NCBI RefSeq assembly: GCF_001724605.1
Contig: NZ_MEEX01000016.1
Span: forward strand, 24,953-88,952
DNA length: 64,000 bases
Source of the DNA: Phenylobacterium sp. SCN 70-31
GTDB taxonomy: Bacteria > Pseudomonadota > Alphaproteobacteria > Caulobacterales > Caulobacteraceae
Direction: 5' to 3'
The position numbers and the translations under genes were made by a program. The notes under the pieces are model-generated. The model saw only the letters and a program-made list of their open reading frames with translations. It had not been told where the DNA came from and made no database searches. Positions 53,330-63,648 of this stretch are shown in pieces (the first letter of the stretch is position 1; each line of letters starts with the position of its first letter).

Positions 53330-55099
53330 ATGAGATGGTTCGTGAAGGCCGCGGTCGTGAGCGGAACCGGCGTCATGCTTGCGGGCTCCGCCAGCCCGCC
53401 CAGCCTTTCCGCCGACGCCCTGGCCCTGCTCGATCCCACCCGTCTCGCCGCATCGATGTGCGCGCCGCGAACGTCGGGAGGCGCCCTCACCCGCGAACTG
53501 CTCATCGCGGCCGCCGTCGCCGCGCCTGCGGCGCAACTCAGACCCATTCCGCTGTATCCCGACCTGGCGACCTCACCGTTCGGCGTGACGACCGCAAGCG
53601 CCGAGGCGCAGCGCTACTTCAGCCAGGGCCTGCTCCTCACCTACGGCTTCAACCACGCCGGCGCCGTCCGCTCGTTCCGCGAGGCCCAGCGCCTGGATCC
53701 TGAGTGCGCCATGTGCTGGTGGGGCGAGGCCGTCGCGCTCGGTCCGAACATCAACGCCCCGATGGACGACCGGGACCGGGACGCGGCGCTGGCGGCGATG
53801 GACAGGGCGATGGCGTTGCGCGGCCGGGCAAGCCCTCGGGAACGGGCGCTGATCGAAGCCGTCGCCCATCGGTATTCCCGGGATCCGGCGGCGGATCGGG
53901 GAACGCTGGATGCGGCGTACGCCGATGCGATGCTCGCCGTGGCGCGCCAGTTCCCCGACGACCACGACATCGCGGTCCTGGCCGCCGAGGCGGCGATGGA
54001 CACCACGCCGTGGAACTACTGGGAGGCCGACAAGCGTACGCCCGTGGGGCGGAGCGGCGACGCCGTCCGCCTCGTCGAGAGCGTCCTGAAGCGCGATCCC
54101 GCCCATGTGCAGGCCGCGCATCTCTACATCCACCTCATGGAGGCCAGCGATCCCGAACGGGCCGAGGCGGCGGCCGATCGCCTCTCGTCCCCGCTGACGC
54201 CGAGCGCCGGCCATCTGGTGCACATGCCCGGCCACATCTACGCGCGGCGCGGCCGCCACGCGGACTCGATCCGGGTCAATGTGGCCGCGGTCCGCGCCGA
54301 CGAGGCCTTCATCCAGGCCACCGACGACCAGGGCCTGCTGCGCTACGGCTACTATCCCCACAACATCCATTTCATCGTGACCTCGGCGCAGATGGCCGGC
54401 GACATGACCACCGCCATCCGGGAGGCGCAGCGGCTCCGCACGGTGCTCGACCCCGAGACGTCATCCAGGATCGCGTGGATTCAGGTGATCGACGCCGCGC
54501 CCTATCTGGCGTTCGCGCAGTTCGCCGAGCCCAGGGCGATCCTGGAGATGCCCGCCGCCGACGCCCGGCTCCCCTATGCCGTGGCCATGCGGCGCTACGC
54601 CCGTGCGGTCGCCTATGCCCAGTTGCGCGATCAGAAGGGCTTCGACCGCGAGATGGCGGGCATCGCCGCCCTCAAGGACTCGGACGCCTTCGCGGACATG
54701 ATCGAACAGGGCATGCCGGCGAAGGATCTCCTGACGCTGGCCGAGGCGGTGGCCCAGGGCCGCATGGCGTCGGCGCGGGGACGGCATGGCGAAGCCGCCG
54801 CGCACTATCGCCGCGCGATCGCCATCGAAGACGGCCTTCCCTACCAGGAGCCGGCCTTCTGGTATCAGCCCGTCAGCCAGTCCCTGGGCGCGGCGCTGCA
54901 CCAGGACGGGCGATACGCCGAGGCCGCCCAGGCCTTTCGCGCCGCGCTGGCCCAGACGCCCAACAACGGATGGGCGCTCTACGGTCTGATGCAGAGCGAA
55001 GCGGCGCAAGGGCGGCGGCTCGAGGCGGCCGCGGCGAAGCAGGCGCTGTCCAGGGCGTGGCTGGGAAATCCCCGCTGGCTCCGCATGGATCGCCTCTGA
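53330..55099 (+). CDS. Exported tetratricopeptide-repeat protein
   Basis: This 589-residue protein begins with a signal-like segment (MRWFVKAAVVSGTGVMLAGSASP) and is built from helical repeats. Visible TPR units include FNHAGAVRSFREAQRLDPECAMCWWGEAVAL (~residue 105), a central region with HLVHMPGHIYARRGRHADSIRVN, and a C-terminal pair ending YAEAAQAFRAALAQTPNNGWALYGL. This is a known uncharacterised TPR family in proteobacteria (GHIYxRxG and W-W-G-E-A signatures). Its role, probably protein-protein contact in the periplasm, is not known. SD GGGAG lies before ATG 53330. Confidence 0.85.
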   Translation: MRWFVKAAVVSGTGVMLAGSASPPSLSADALALLDPTRLAASMCAPRTSGGALTRELLIAAAVAAPAAQLRPIPLYPDLATSPFGVTTASAEAQRYFSQGLLLTYGFNHAGAVRSFREAQRLDPECAMCWWGEAVALGPNINAPMDDRDRDAALAAMDRAMALRGRASPRERALIEAVAHRYSRDPAADRGTLDAAYADAMLAVARQFPDDHDIAVLAAEAAMDTTPWNYWEADKRTPVGRSGDAVRLVESVLKRDPAHVQAAHLYIHLMEASDPERAEAAADRLSSPLTPSAGHLVHMPGHIYARRGRHADSIRVNVAAVRADEAFIQATDDQGLLRYGYYPHNIHFIVTSAQMAGDMTTAIREAQRLRTVLDPETSSRIAWIQVIDAAPYLAFAQFAEPRAILEMPAADARLPYAVAMRRYARAVAYAQLRDQKGFDREMAGIAALKDSDAFADMIEQGMPAKDLLTLAEAVAQGRMASARGRHGEAAAHYRRAIAIEDGLPYQEPAFWYQPVSQSLGAALHQDGRYAEAAQAFRAALAQTPNNGWALYGLMQSEAAQGRRLEAAAAKQALSRAWLGNPRWLRMDRL

Positions 55100-55265
55100 C
55101 GCGGGGTGGCGCTCCGTCCCGTCGAGCGACACGTGTCCGGCGGCGGCGAGGGCTTGCCGAGGCGCGTACTGCTCGAAATCTACCCGAGGCGGATCAATGG
55201 AGCCTGCAGGTCCGGCAGGAGGTGATATTGTCCAGAAATCGTCCACGCCCACCGAGGGCGGCGTG

Positions 55266-55285
55266 ATTTCCCCCTAGGAGGAAAT
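55266..55285 (-). terminator. Hairpin after tRNA-Ser
   Basis: On the minus strand, ATTTCCtCC and GGgGGAAAT pair around a short loop directly after the tRNA 3' CCA end. It has eight Watson-Crick pairs and one G-U pair, with no T-tract. Confidence 0.4.
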
Positions 55286-55374
55286 GGCGGTGACGGAGGG
55301 ATTCGAACCCTCGATACCCTTTCGAGTATGACGATTTAGCAAACCGTTGCCTTCAGCCACTCGGCCACGTCACC
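55285..55374 (-). tRNA. tRNA-Ser (anticodon GCU)
   Basis: Read on the minus strand, the 90-nt gene has acceptor arms GGTGACG / CGTCACC, the D-arm motif TGGCCGAGTGG, an anticodon loop TTTGCTAAA with GCT for AGC/AGU codons, a long variable arm (ATACTCGAAAGGGTATC) typical of serine tRNA, a T-arm GGTTCGAATCC and an encoded CCA end after discriminator G. Confidence 0.97.
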
Positions 55375-55508
55375 GGCTCGCAGGCGACCGAAGCGCCCAC
55401 GGGAGGGCGGTTCTTAGCGGACGAAGACGCCTCTGCCTAGCCGGTCGGACGCGCGGATTTCGCGCCCGCTCCGGATCGGTCCAGCTTCAGGCCGGCTTCA
55501 GGCTCGGC

Positions 55509-55796
55509 TCAGGCCTGGGCCAGCCATTGCCGGGCCTGGCGCTGGGCTTCGGCGACCTCGTCGCTCGCCATCTCGCCGGCGAGTTCCTTGCGGTAGACCT
55601 TGGCCTCGACCGAGCCGCGCATCGCGGCCAGGTTGAACAGCATGTGCGCCGAAACGTAGTCGAGCGGCGCGCCGCCCTGGCCCGTCGAATACAGCAGGCC
55701 CATACGGAACAGTTCGTCGCCCGTCGCGTCCGGAGTCGGCAGCGGCAGGCCATCGGACTTCATGTCGATGCTCGCCAGCATGGTCTTCGTTCCCAT
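55509..55796 (-). CDS. Small Sel1-like repeat protein
   Basis: This 95-residue protein holds one full Sel1-type helical repeat and part of another: DELFRMGLLYSTGQGGAPLDYVSAHMLFNLAAMRGSVEAK (~residues 28-67), then a helix MASDEVAEAQRQARQWL. No signal peptide is seen. Sel1 repeats mediate protein-protein contact. An 8-bp CtrA half-site lies 74 bp upstream of the start, which hints at cell-cycle control in a Caulobacter-type cell. Confidence 0.8.
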   Translation of the reverse strand: MGTKTMLASIDMKSDGLPLPTPDATGDELFRMGLLYSTGQGGAPLDYVSAHMLFNLAAMRGSVEAKVYRKELAGEMASDEVAEAQRQARQWLAQA

Positions 55797-55869
55797 CCGG
55801 CCGGCGAGCCCGCTTTTCGAGCCCTGTCACCAGCCTGTGAGCGAAGAAAATCGCCCTCGGGCTGAACAC

Positions 55870-55877
55870 ATGGTTAA
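55870..55877 (-). promoter_or_regulatory. CtrA half-site TTAACCAT
   Basis: TTAACCAT on the minus strand is the known CtrA half-site in Caulobacter. It is 74 bp upstream of the Sel1-like gene. An 8-mer can occur by chance, so this is weak evidence. Confidence 0.35.
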
Positions 55878-56006
55878 AGCCGCGGTTGTCATATTGTCAG
55901 AATAGCGCCCTGGGACACCCTGCCGCAGTTCAGGTCATGGCGTGCGGGAAAGAGGTCGGCTCTGTTCAGGGACAGTTCAGCCCCGGGGACGATGATCGTC
56001 GGCGAG

Positions 56007-56558
56007 ATGAAACGTCGGTTCCTCGTCATCGCGGCCCTGGCCGCCCTCGCCTCGGCTGCGCCGCACGCGGCCTCGGCCCAGTATCGCGGCGACGACCGCG
56101 GTCGCGGAGCCGAGCGTTCGGAACGCGGCCGTGGCGATCAGGGCCGCCCGGACCGGAGTCGCGCGGAGCGCAGCGACGGGCCCCGAAGCCAGCGACCGGC
56201 GGCGGAAGGGCGCGACAGCCGCCGCTGGGTGGATCAGGACCGCGGGCGCGAGGGCCGCGCCGAGGTCCGGCGCGACGACGACGAACGCCGCGCCCGCGTG
56301 CCGGCCCTGGGCTATGGCGACGCGCGCCGGGGACCGGCCCAGCGCTATGACGGCGGCCCGCCCGCCCGCGGCTTCGCGCCGCCCGCCTCGGCCCGCCGCG
56401 GGGGCTATCTGCCCGACAGCTACCGGGGCTCGGTTGTCGAGGACTACCGGCGCCATCGCCTGCGCCCTCCGCCCCAGGGCTACGCCTGGGTGCGCGTGGG
56501 CGACGGCTTCGCCCTGGTGTCGCTGGCCGACGGGCGCGTCTTCGACATGGTGCAGTAG
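56007..56558 (+). CDS. RcnB-family-like exported protein with long Arg/Asp/Gly-rich linker
   Basis: This 183-residue protein has a signal peptide (MKRRFLVIAALAALASAAPHAASAQ), ~105 residues of charged low-complexity sequence (RGDDRGRGAERSERGRGDQ), and a short C-terminal domain GYLPDSYRGSVVEDYRRHRLRPPPQGYAWVRVGDGFALVSLADGRVFDM that matches the RcnB/YohN-type domain. RcnB acts in nickel/cobalt homeostasis in E. coli; the role here is unproven. Start 56007 was chosen over 55992 because it opens the signal peptide. Convergent with gatB, 4 bp apart. Confidence 0.8.
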   Translation: MKRRFLVIAALAALASAAPHAASAQYRGDDRGRGAERSERGRGDQGRPDRSRAERSDGPRSQRPAAEGRDSRRWVDQDRGREGRAEVRRDDDERRARVPALGYGDARRGPAQRYDGGPPARGFAPPASARRGGYLPDSYRGSVVEDYRRHRLRPPPQGYAWVRVGDGFALVSLADGRVFDMVQ

Positions 56559-56562
56559 GCGC

Positions 56563-58062
56563 TCAGAGGCCCAGCTTGGCCTTCAGGAGCTGATTGACGG
56601 CCCCCGGGTTGGCCTTGCCGCCGGTGGCCTTCATCACCTGGCCCACGAACCAGCCGATGGCCTGGGGCTTCTCCTTCACCGCTTCGGCCTGGCCGGGGTT
56701 GGCGGCGATCAGGTCGTCGACGATCTTTTCCAGGGCGCCGGTGTCGCTGACCTGCTTGAGGCCCTGCGTCTCGACGATCTCGGAGGCGCCGCCCTCCCCC
56801 GCCCACATGCGCTCGAAGACGTCCTTGGCGATCTTGGAGGAGATCACGCCCTCCTCGATGAGCTGCACCAGTTCGGCGATGGCCGCTGGGCTGATAGGAC
56901 TGTCGGCGATGTCGATCCCGCCGGCGGTCAGGCGCGCGGCCAGGTCGTTGGTGACCCAGTTCGACACCAGCTTGGCGTCACGGCCTTTCGCGGCCGCCTC
57001 GTAGAAGTCGGCGCGGGCCTGTTCGGTGATCAGCACGCCGGCGTCATAGGCCGACAGGCCGTACTGCGACTGCAGCCGGGCCTTCTTGGCGTCGGGCAGC
57101 TCGGGCAGGTCGGCCTCGATGCGCTTGATCCACGCCGGGTCCAGCACCAGCGGAATGAGGTCCGGATCGGGGAAGTAGCGATAGTCCATGGCGTCCTCCT
57201 TGGACCGCATGGACCGCGTCTCGCCCTTGTTGGGGTCGAACAGGCGCGTCTCCTGCGTGATCGAGCCCCCGTCCTCGAGAATCTCGATCTGCCGGCGCGC
57301 CTCGTACTCGATCGCCTGCTGGATGAAGCGGAACGAGTTGACGTTCTTGATCTCGCAGCGCGTGCCCAGATGCCCGAAGTCACCGGTCTCGCGGAACTTC
57401 TCGTAGTCGCCCGGACGGCAGACCGAGACGTTCACGTCGGCCCGCAGGTTGCCCTTCTCCATGTCGCCGTCGCAGGTGCCCAGGTAGACGAGGATCGTGC
57501 GCAGCTTCTTCACATAGGCGGCGGCCTCTTCCGAGGTGCGCATGTCGGGGCGCGAGACGATCTCCATCAGCGCCGTGCCCGCGCGGTTCAGGTCGGCATA
57601 GGTGAAGTCGGGGTCCTGGTCGTGCAGCAGCTTGCCGGCGTCCTGCTCCAGGTGCAGTCGCTCGATGCGCACGGTGAAGGCCGAGCCGTCGTCGCGTTCG
57701 ACGATGACCTCGCCCTCGCCCACGATCGGGTCCTTGAACTGGCTGATCTGATAGCCCTGGGGCAGGTCCGGATAGAAGTAGTTCTTCCGGTCGAAGCGCG
57801 ACCACGCGTTGATCTTGGCCTTCAGGCCCAGGCCGGTGCGGATCGCCTGCTCCACGCAATGGCGGTTGATGACCGGCAGCATGCCGGGCATGGCCGCGTC
57901 CACCAGCGACACCTGGGTGTTGGGCGCCGCGCCCGCGCCGACGGCGGCCCCCGAAAACAGCTTGGCGTTCGACGCCACCTGGGCGTGGACCTCAAGGCCC
58001 AGGACGATTTCCCACGGACCGGTCCGGCCCTGGATCACCTTTGCATTCGTCACGTCGTTCAT
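56563..58062 (-). CDS. gatB: Aspartyl/glutamyl-tRNA(Asn/Gln) amidotransferase subunit B
   Basis: This 499-residue kinase-like subunit of the GatCAB complex activates Glu-tRNA(Gln) or Asp-tRNA(Asn) and docks it. Signatures are [13 protein letters not shown] near the N-terminus, [44 protein letters not shown] and [24 protein letters not shown]. The C-terminal YqeY-like tail domain ends [30 protein letters not shown]. It is separated from gatA-gatC by two small genes. Confidence 0.96.
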   Translation of the reverse strand: MNDVTNAKVIQGRTGPWEIVLGLEVHAQVASNAKLFSGAAVGAGAAPNTQVSLVDAAMPGMLPVINRHCVEQAIRTGLGLKAKINAWSRFDRKNYFYPDLPQGYQISQFKDPIVGEGEVIVERDDGSAFTVRIERLHLEQDAGKLLHDQDPDFTYADLNRAGTALMEIVSRPDMRTSEEAAAYVKKLRTILVYLGTCDGDMEKGNLRADVNVSVCRPGDYEKFRETGDFGHLGTRCEIKNVNSFRFIQQAIEYEARRQIEILEDGGSITQETRLFDPNKGETRSMRSKEDAMDYRYFPDPDLIPLVLDPAWIKRIEADLPELPDAKKARLQSQYGLSAYDAGVLITEQARADFYEAAAKGRDAKLVSNWVTNDLAARLTAGGIDIADSPISPAAIAELVQLIEEGVISSKIAKDVFERMWAGEGGASEIVETQGLKQVSDTGALEKIVDDLIAANPGQAEAVKEKPQAIGWFVGQVMKATGGKANPGAVNQLLKAKLGL

Positions 58063-58191
58063 GCCGCCGGTACTAGCGCCGCGCGCGCCGGACGTGAAGC
58101 GGGCGCAGAAGCCCTCTTGCGCAAAGGCCGGGAATTGGAGTCAAAGTTCGGCGCGTCTTAACGGCGTCAAGACCGGGGAAAAGGAACACCC

Positions 58192-58506
58192 ATGAAGACT
58201 ATCGCCCTCGCCGCCGCCCTCGCCCTGGCCGCGGTCTCCGCTCCGGCGCTCGCCCAGGCCCAGGACCATGCCAACCACGGAGCCGCCGCGGCGCCGGCCG
58301 CCAAGCTTTCGGTCGAGTCCACGCCGATCGGCGACATCATCAAGAACGACAAGGCCAAGGCCGCGCTCGAGAAGGCGTTGCCCGAGATCACGCAGTTCTA
58401 CGATCAGATCGCCACGATGACGCTGAGCCAGGTCGCGCCGATGAGCCAGGGCGCCATCGACGACGCGAAGCTCAAGGAAATCCAGGCCGAATTCGACAAG
58501 CTCTGA
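58192..58506 (+). CDS. Small exported hypothetical protein
   Basis: This 104-residue protein has a clean signal peptide (MKTIALAAALALAAVSAPALAQAQ, residues 1-24), a His/Ala-rich stretch (DHANHGAAAAPAAK) and a ~65-residue helical domain (STPIGDIIKNDKAKAALEKALPEITQFYDQIATMTLSQVAPMSQGAI, ending IQAEFDKL). I recognise the style as a conserved alphaproteobacterial periplasmic protein of unknown role but cannot name it. Divergent from gatB. Confidence 0.8.
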   Translation: MKTIALAAALALAAVSAPALAQAQDHANHGAAAAPAAKLSVESTPIGDIIKNDKAKAALEKALPEITQFYDQIATMTLSQVAPMSQGAIDDAKLKEIQAEFDKL

Positions 58507-58538
58507 TCCCGGACGGCCGCCTCCGCCCAGGACACCGT

Positions 58539-59057
58539 TCAGGGCGAGGCGGCCGAAACCGCAACAGGCGCGGGTTCACGCAGCAAAGGCGTCACGATCG
58601 CGTCCAGACTCTTCGCCGTGAACGCCCCCGCCTCGGCGTGGCGAAGCACGCCGGCCCGGTCGATCACGTAGTTGGTCGGCACAGCCCCTTGGATCCGGCC
58701 GTAGCCACGGCCCTTCAGGCGGGCGACCATCTCGAACGACAGCACGGACGCCAATGGCCCCAGATTCTGGCGCGGCGCCCCCGACACCTCGACCGCATAG
58801 ATCGCCAGATCCCGGCCACGATGGCGGCGCAGGTAGTCGTCCAGTGCGGGCAGCTCGACGCGGCACGGGGCGCACCAGGTCGCCCAGTAATTCAGGATGA
58901 CCACCTTGCCCCGCAGGTCGGCCAGACGGACTTCCCGGCCCTCGTAGGTCACCAGCGTCATGGGCGGCGCGGCTTCGCCCACCTTCGGCGCGGCGGACGC
59001 CGAGGCCGGCGCAATCAGGAGCGCCAGCGCGAGCAGGACGGTTCGAACATCGATCAC
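58539..59057 (-). CDS. TlpA-like thioredoxin-fold thiol-disulfide oxidoreductase
   Basis: This 172-residue exported protein (signal-like segment VRTVLLALALLIAPASASA) has a thioredoxin fold with the redox motif WATWCAPCRVELPAL (CAPC, ~residues 60-63) and the cis-Pro region GAVPTNYVIDRAG. TlpA-type proteins reduce periplasmic disulfides, often for cytochrome or heme assembly. GTG 59057 has GGGGGGT 5 bp upstream and sits directly before the signal; the ATG at 59108 adds sequence between the genes. Last of the gatC-gatA side genes, 61 bp after gatA. Confidence 0.87.
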   Translation of the reverse strand: MIDVRTVLLALALLIAPASASAAPKVGEAAPPMTLVTYEGREVRLADLRGKVVILNYWATWCAPCRVELPALDDYLRRHRGRDLAIYAVEVSGAPRQNLGPLASVLSFEMVARLKGRGYGRIQGAVPTNYVIDRAGVLRHAEAGAFTAKSLDAIVTPLLREPAPVAVSAASP

Positions 59058-59118
59058 GACAACCCCCCGGACGCCGGCGAAGCTGTGGAACGTCCGGGTT
59101 GAAGTCAAGCTTGCGGCG

Positions 59119-60600
59119 TCACCACCAGCGCTGGGGCTTTGCGCGGAAGTCGGCGGCCTTCTCGATCGCCGAACCCAGCGAAAAGAGCGTGCCCTCGTCG
59201 AGGTTGCGGCCGATGAGCTGGAGGCCCAGCGGAAGGCCCTGGGCGTCCAGGCCCGCCGGCACGCTCATCCCCGGCAGGCCGGCGAGGTTCACCGTCACCG
59301 TGAAGATGTCGTTGAGGTACATCGCCACCGGGTCGTCCGACTTCTGGCCCAGCGCAAAGGCCGCCGACGGCGCCGTCGGGGTCAGCAGGGCGTCCACCTT
59401 TTCCCAGGCCTGGTCGAAGTCGTCGGCGATGCGGCGGCGCACCTTCAGCGCCTTCAGATAGTAGGCGTCGTAGTAGCCGGCCGACAGCACGTAGGTTCCG
59501 ATCAGGATACGGCGCTTCACCTCGGCGCCGAAGCCCTCGGCGCGGGTCTGCTCGTACGTCTCGATGAGGTTGGCGCCCTCGACGCGCAGGCCGTAGCGCA
59601 TCCCGTCGTAGCGGGCGAGGTTCGACGACGCCTCGGCCGGGGCCACGATGTAGTAGGCCGGGAGCGCATATTTCGTGTGCGGCAGGCTGACTTCGACGAT
59701 CTCGCAGCCGGCGTCGCGGACCCAGGCGATCCCCTGCTCCCACAATGCCTCGATCTCGGCCGGCATGCCCTCGACGCGATACTCCTTCGGGATACCCACC
59801 CGCAGCCCCTTGACCGACTGGCCGCAGAAGGCCGGGAAGTCCGGCGTCTCGACCGGAAGGCTGGTGGAGTCCTTCGGGTCGTGGCCGGCCATCGACCTCA
59901 GCAGGATGGCGGCGTCCTCGACCGTCCGCCCCATCGGGCCGGCCTGGTCCAGCGACGAGGCGAACGCCACGATCCCCCAGCGCGAGCAGCGGCCGTAGGT
60001 GGGCTTGATCCCGACCGTGCCGGTGAAGGCCGCGGGCTGGCGGATCGAGCCGCCGGTGTCGGTGGCGGTGGCGCCCAGGCACAGGTCGGCGGCGACCGCC
60101 GCGGCCGAGCCGCCGGACGAGCCGCCGGGGGTCAGGTCGGCGTCGCCCCCTCGCGCCCGCCACGGGTTGACCACCGGCCCCCACGCCGAGGTCTCGTTGG
60201 ACGAGCCCATGGCGAACTCGTCCATGTTGAGCTTGCCCAGCATCACCGCCCCGTCCCGCCACAGGTTGGCGGTAACGGTGGACTCGTATGTGGGCTTGAA
60301 GCCCCGCAGGATGTTCGAGGCGGCGGTGGACTCCACACCCTCGGTGCAGAACAGGTCCTTGATCCCCAGCGGCGCGCCGTCCAGCGGTCCGGCGTCGCCG
60401 GACGCCCGACGGGCGTCGGAGGCGCGGGCCATCTCCAGGGCGCGCTCCGGAGTCTCGACCACATAGGCGTTGAGCGCCCGCGCGCCTTCGATCGCGTCCA
60501 GGTGGGCCCGGGTGATCTCCTCGGACGAGAACGACCGGTTCGCCAGTCCGTCCAGGGCGGACCTGAGGGTGAGCCCGGTCAGGGCGGAGTCCTTCGACAT
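59119..60600 (-). CDS. gatA: Aspartyl/glutamyl-tRNA amidotransferase subunit A
   Basis: This 493-residue amidase hydrolyses glutamine and delivers ammonia to the activated tRNA-bound Glu/Asp. The amidase catalytic triad is present: Lys in [13 protein letters not shown] (~residue 81), and the two Ser residues in [18 protein letters not shown] (~155 and ~179) followed by [16 protein letters not shown]. It begins one base after the gatC stop, so the two are translationally coupled. Confidence 0.96.
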   Translation of the reverse strand: MSKDSALTGLTLRSALDGLANRSFSSEEITRAHLDAIEGARALNAYVVETPERALEMARASDARRASGDAGPLDGAPLGIKDLFCTEGVESTAASNILRGFKPTYESTVTANLWRDGAVMLGKLNMDEFAMGSSNETSAWGPVVNPWRARGGDADLTPGGSSGGSAAAVAADLCLGATATDTGGSIRQPAAFTGTVGIKPTYGRCSRWGIVAFASSLDQAGPMGRTVEDAAILLRSMAGHDPKDSTSLPVETPDFPAFCGQSVKGLRVGIPKEYRVEGMPAEIEALWEQGIAWVRDAGCEIVEVSLPHTKYALPAYYIVAPAEASSNLARYDGMRYGLRVEGANLIETYEQTRAEGFGAEVKRRILIGTYVLSAGYYDAYYLKALKVRRRIADDFDQAWEKVDALLTPTAPSAAFALGQKSDDPVAMYLNDIFTVTVNLAGLPGMSVPAGLDAQGLPLGLQLIGRNLDEGTLFSLGSAIEKAADFRAKPQRWW

Positions 60601-60888
60601 CTATTCCACCACCTTCGGCACCACGAAGAAGCTCTTCTCCGACCTGGGCGCGTTTGACAGCACGCGCTGAGGGTCGCCACCGTCGGTGACGACATCTTCG
60701 CGCATCGGCAGCGTCACGGCCTCGGTCGAAGCCATCGGCTCGACGCCGTCGGTGTCGACCTCGCTCAGTTGCTCGATCCAGTTCAGGATGCCGCTCAGCT
60801 CCCGGGCCAGCGGCTCCAACCGGTCTTCCGGCTCGGCGATGCGCGCCAGCCTTGCAACCTTCCTGACGGTCGCGACGTCGATGGCCAT
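60601..60888 (-). CDS. gatC: Aspartyl/glutamyl-tRNA amidotransferase subunit C
   Basis: This 95-residue assembly subunit stabilises GatA in the GatCAB complex. The typical wording is AIDVATVRKVARLARIAEPEDR at the start, ELSGILNWIEQLSEVDTDGVEPMAST in the centre and REDVVTDGGDPQRVLSNAPRSEKSFFVVPKVVE at the end. ATG 60888 has GGAGGG 6 bp upstream; ATG 60894 is close and possible. First gene of gatC-gatA. Confidence 0.95.
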   Translation of the reverse strand: MAIDVATVRKVARLARIAEPEDRLEPLARELSGILNWIEQLSEVDTDGVEPMASTEAVTLPMREDVVTDGGDPQRVLSNAPRSEKSFFVVPKVVE

Positions 60889-60999
60889 GACCATCCCTCC
60901 TCGAAACAGAGGGCGTGGGTTAGCCGCGCCCCCCTGCCCGCGCAAGGGGGCCGGCGATTTCCGACGTCGCGGGACGGCGGTCGGTCGCCAGGAGCGCGG

Positions 61000-62730
<1,731 letters not shown>

Positions 62731-62911
62731 GGGTCACTCGCCTCCGCGGTTTTTCGCGGCCCTCTCTAAGGGTGGCGGGCCGCGGGCGAAAGGGGCGTCC
62801 GAAAAATCAACTTCAGGATGAATTTTCCAGACCGCAACCCGCGTTGCTGCATTGCGGATAACGTCGGTCTCCAAACCAGCCCGAGCCTTTATTGCGCAAG
62901 GGGTCTATTTG

Positions 62912-62927
62912 TTTCGCAATTGCGAAA
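62912..62927. promoter_or_regulatory. 16-bp perfect palindrome TTTCGCAATTGCGAAA
   Basis: The centred palindrome lies ~180 bp upstream of ilvD. Its core GCAATTGC recurs at 63136-63143 (CGGCAATTGCG). It could be an operator for a dimeric regulator; none is adjacent. Confidence 0.4.
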
Positions 62928-62959
62928 TATTGGCTACTTGCGGCTCAAATGCGTCAGCA

Positions 62960-63105
62960 AAATACAAAAAGGGCGCGCTTTTCGCGCGCCCCTAGGTTGT
63001 CATTGGGATGAACAAAGTCAGAAACCAACAGATCATCACCCAATTCCTTCGACTCTACAAGTCTCCATGCGACTCCTGCTTTTGCACAACAGCCACACTA
63101 ACTGA
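62960..63105 (-). ncRNA. Candidate small RNA or ilvD leader transcript
   Basis: On the minus strand TTGCCG (near 63140) and TAATTA (near 63113) with an ~19-bp spacer resemble a promoter, and an intrinsic terminator ends at ~62960. No gene lies between them. The transcript could be an independent ~145-nt RNA or a leader that controls ilvD. Inferred from these signals alone. Confidence 0.25.
62971..62991 (-). terminator. Strong intrinsic terminator on the minus strand
   Basis: GGGCGCGC-gaaaa-GCGCGCCC is an 8-bp GC stem followed on the minus strand by TTTTTGTATTTT. It is the most classical rho-independent terminator in the window and lies ~240 bp upstream of ilvD, with no coding gene before it on that strand. 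Confidence 0.75.
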
Positions 63106-63229
63106 GTCTAATTAACTTATCGACGTTCATATTCGGCAATTGCGTTGACGACACCCCGCACCTGCTTCAGCCTTCGTGAGCAGGCGCAGGCAATAGCGCC
63201 GTCATCGAAGCTGCGGGGAGGCACTTCAG

Positions 63230-63558
63230 ATGGGGTTGAGGCATCAGTTGCTGGCGGCCAGCCCCTCGCTGGCCGCCCTGATCGGCGCATCGGCCCAGGC
63301 CCAGTCGGCCGCGAACACCCTCGCGGAGCAGGTCGTCGCCGCGGAGAAGCGCGAGCAAGGCCTCCAGGACGCACCGGTTGCGATCCCCGCCTTCACGTCG
63401 GAACGGCGCGACGTAGACATCCAGTCCATTCGGGACATCACGAACTTCACGCCCGGCCTCCAGCTCGACGGATCACGTCTCGCTGCGAGGCCCCGGCCGG
63501 CTGACCCACGTGCTCTCGGCGGACGCGTCCGTGGCGGGCGACGCCGAAGTTCTGGTGA
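63230..63558 (+). pseudogene. Remnant of a TonB-dependent receptor gene (internal deletion)
   Basis: ATG 63230 opens a signal peptide and the start of a receptor plug (AEQVVAAEKREQGLQDAPVAI; IRDITNFTPGLQLDG) very like the intact receptor directly downstream (ELVVTAEKREQSLQDVPVAI; VQDLTNFTPGF). After about base 63480 the frame becomes Arg/Gly-rich nonsense. In another frame, RPWRATPKFW then TGA at 63556-63558 could be the receptor's last residues (such proteins usually end in an aromatic residue), followed by a terminator. This fits a large internal deletion that kept both ends. Confidence 0.6.
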
Positions 63559-63565
63559 CTGCCGC

Positions 63566-63590
63566 GGCGCCAGCCTCACGGGCTGGCGCC
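63566..63590 (+). terminator. Terminator after the receptor remnant
   Basis: GGCGCCAGCC-tcacg-GGCTGGCGCC is a perfect 10-bp stem, followed by GTTCCAATTTT. It separates the remnant from the intact receptor gene. Confidence 0.65.
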
Positions 63591-63648
63591 GTTCCAATTT
63601 TCACAAGAGGGCGCACCAAAGCGCCGCGCTGCTGGGAGGTCTCATAAT

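Larger units (their letters stand above)
62731..63229. other. 499-bp AT-richer intergenic region upstream of ilvD
   Basis: This is the longest gene-free stretch. It is visibly lower in GC than its surroundings and holds a 16-bp palindrome, a minus-strand intrinsic terminator, and a second GCAATTGC element near 63136. The 95-codon ORF 62818-63105 has no gene-like features. Confidence 0.6.

Noticed and set aside
62818-63105. 95-codon ORF in the gap upstream of ilvD
   Set aside because: No ribosome site, no recognisable features, and it reads through the minus-strand terminator hairpin.
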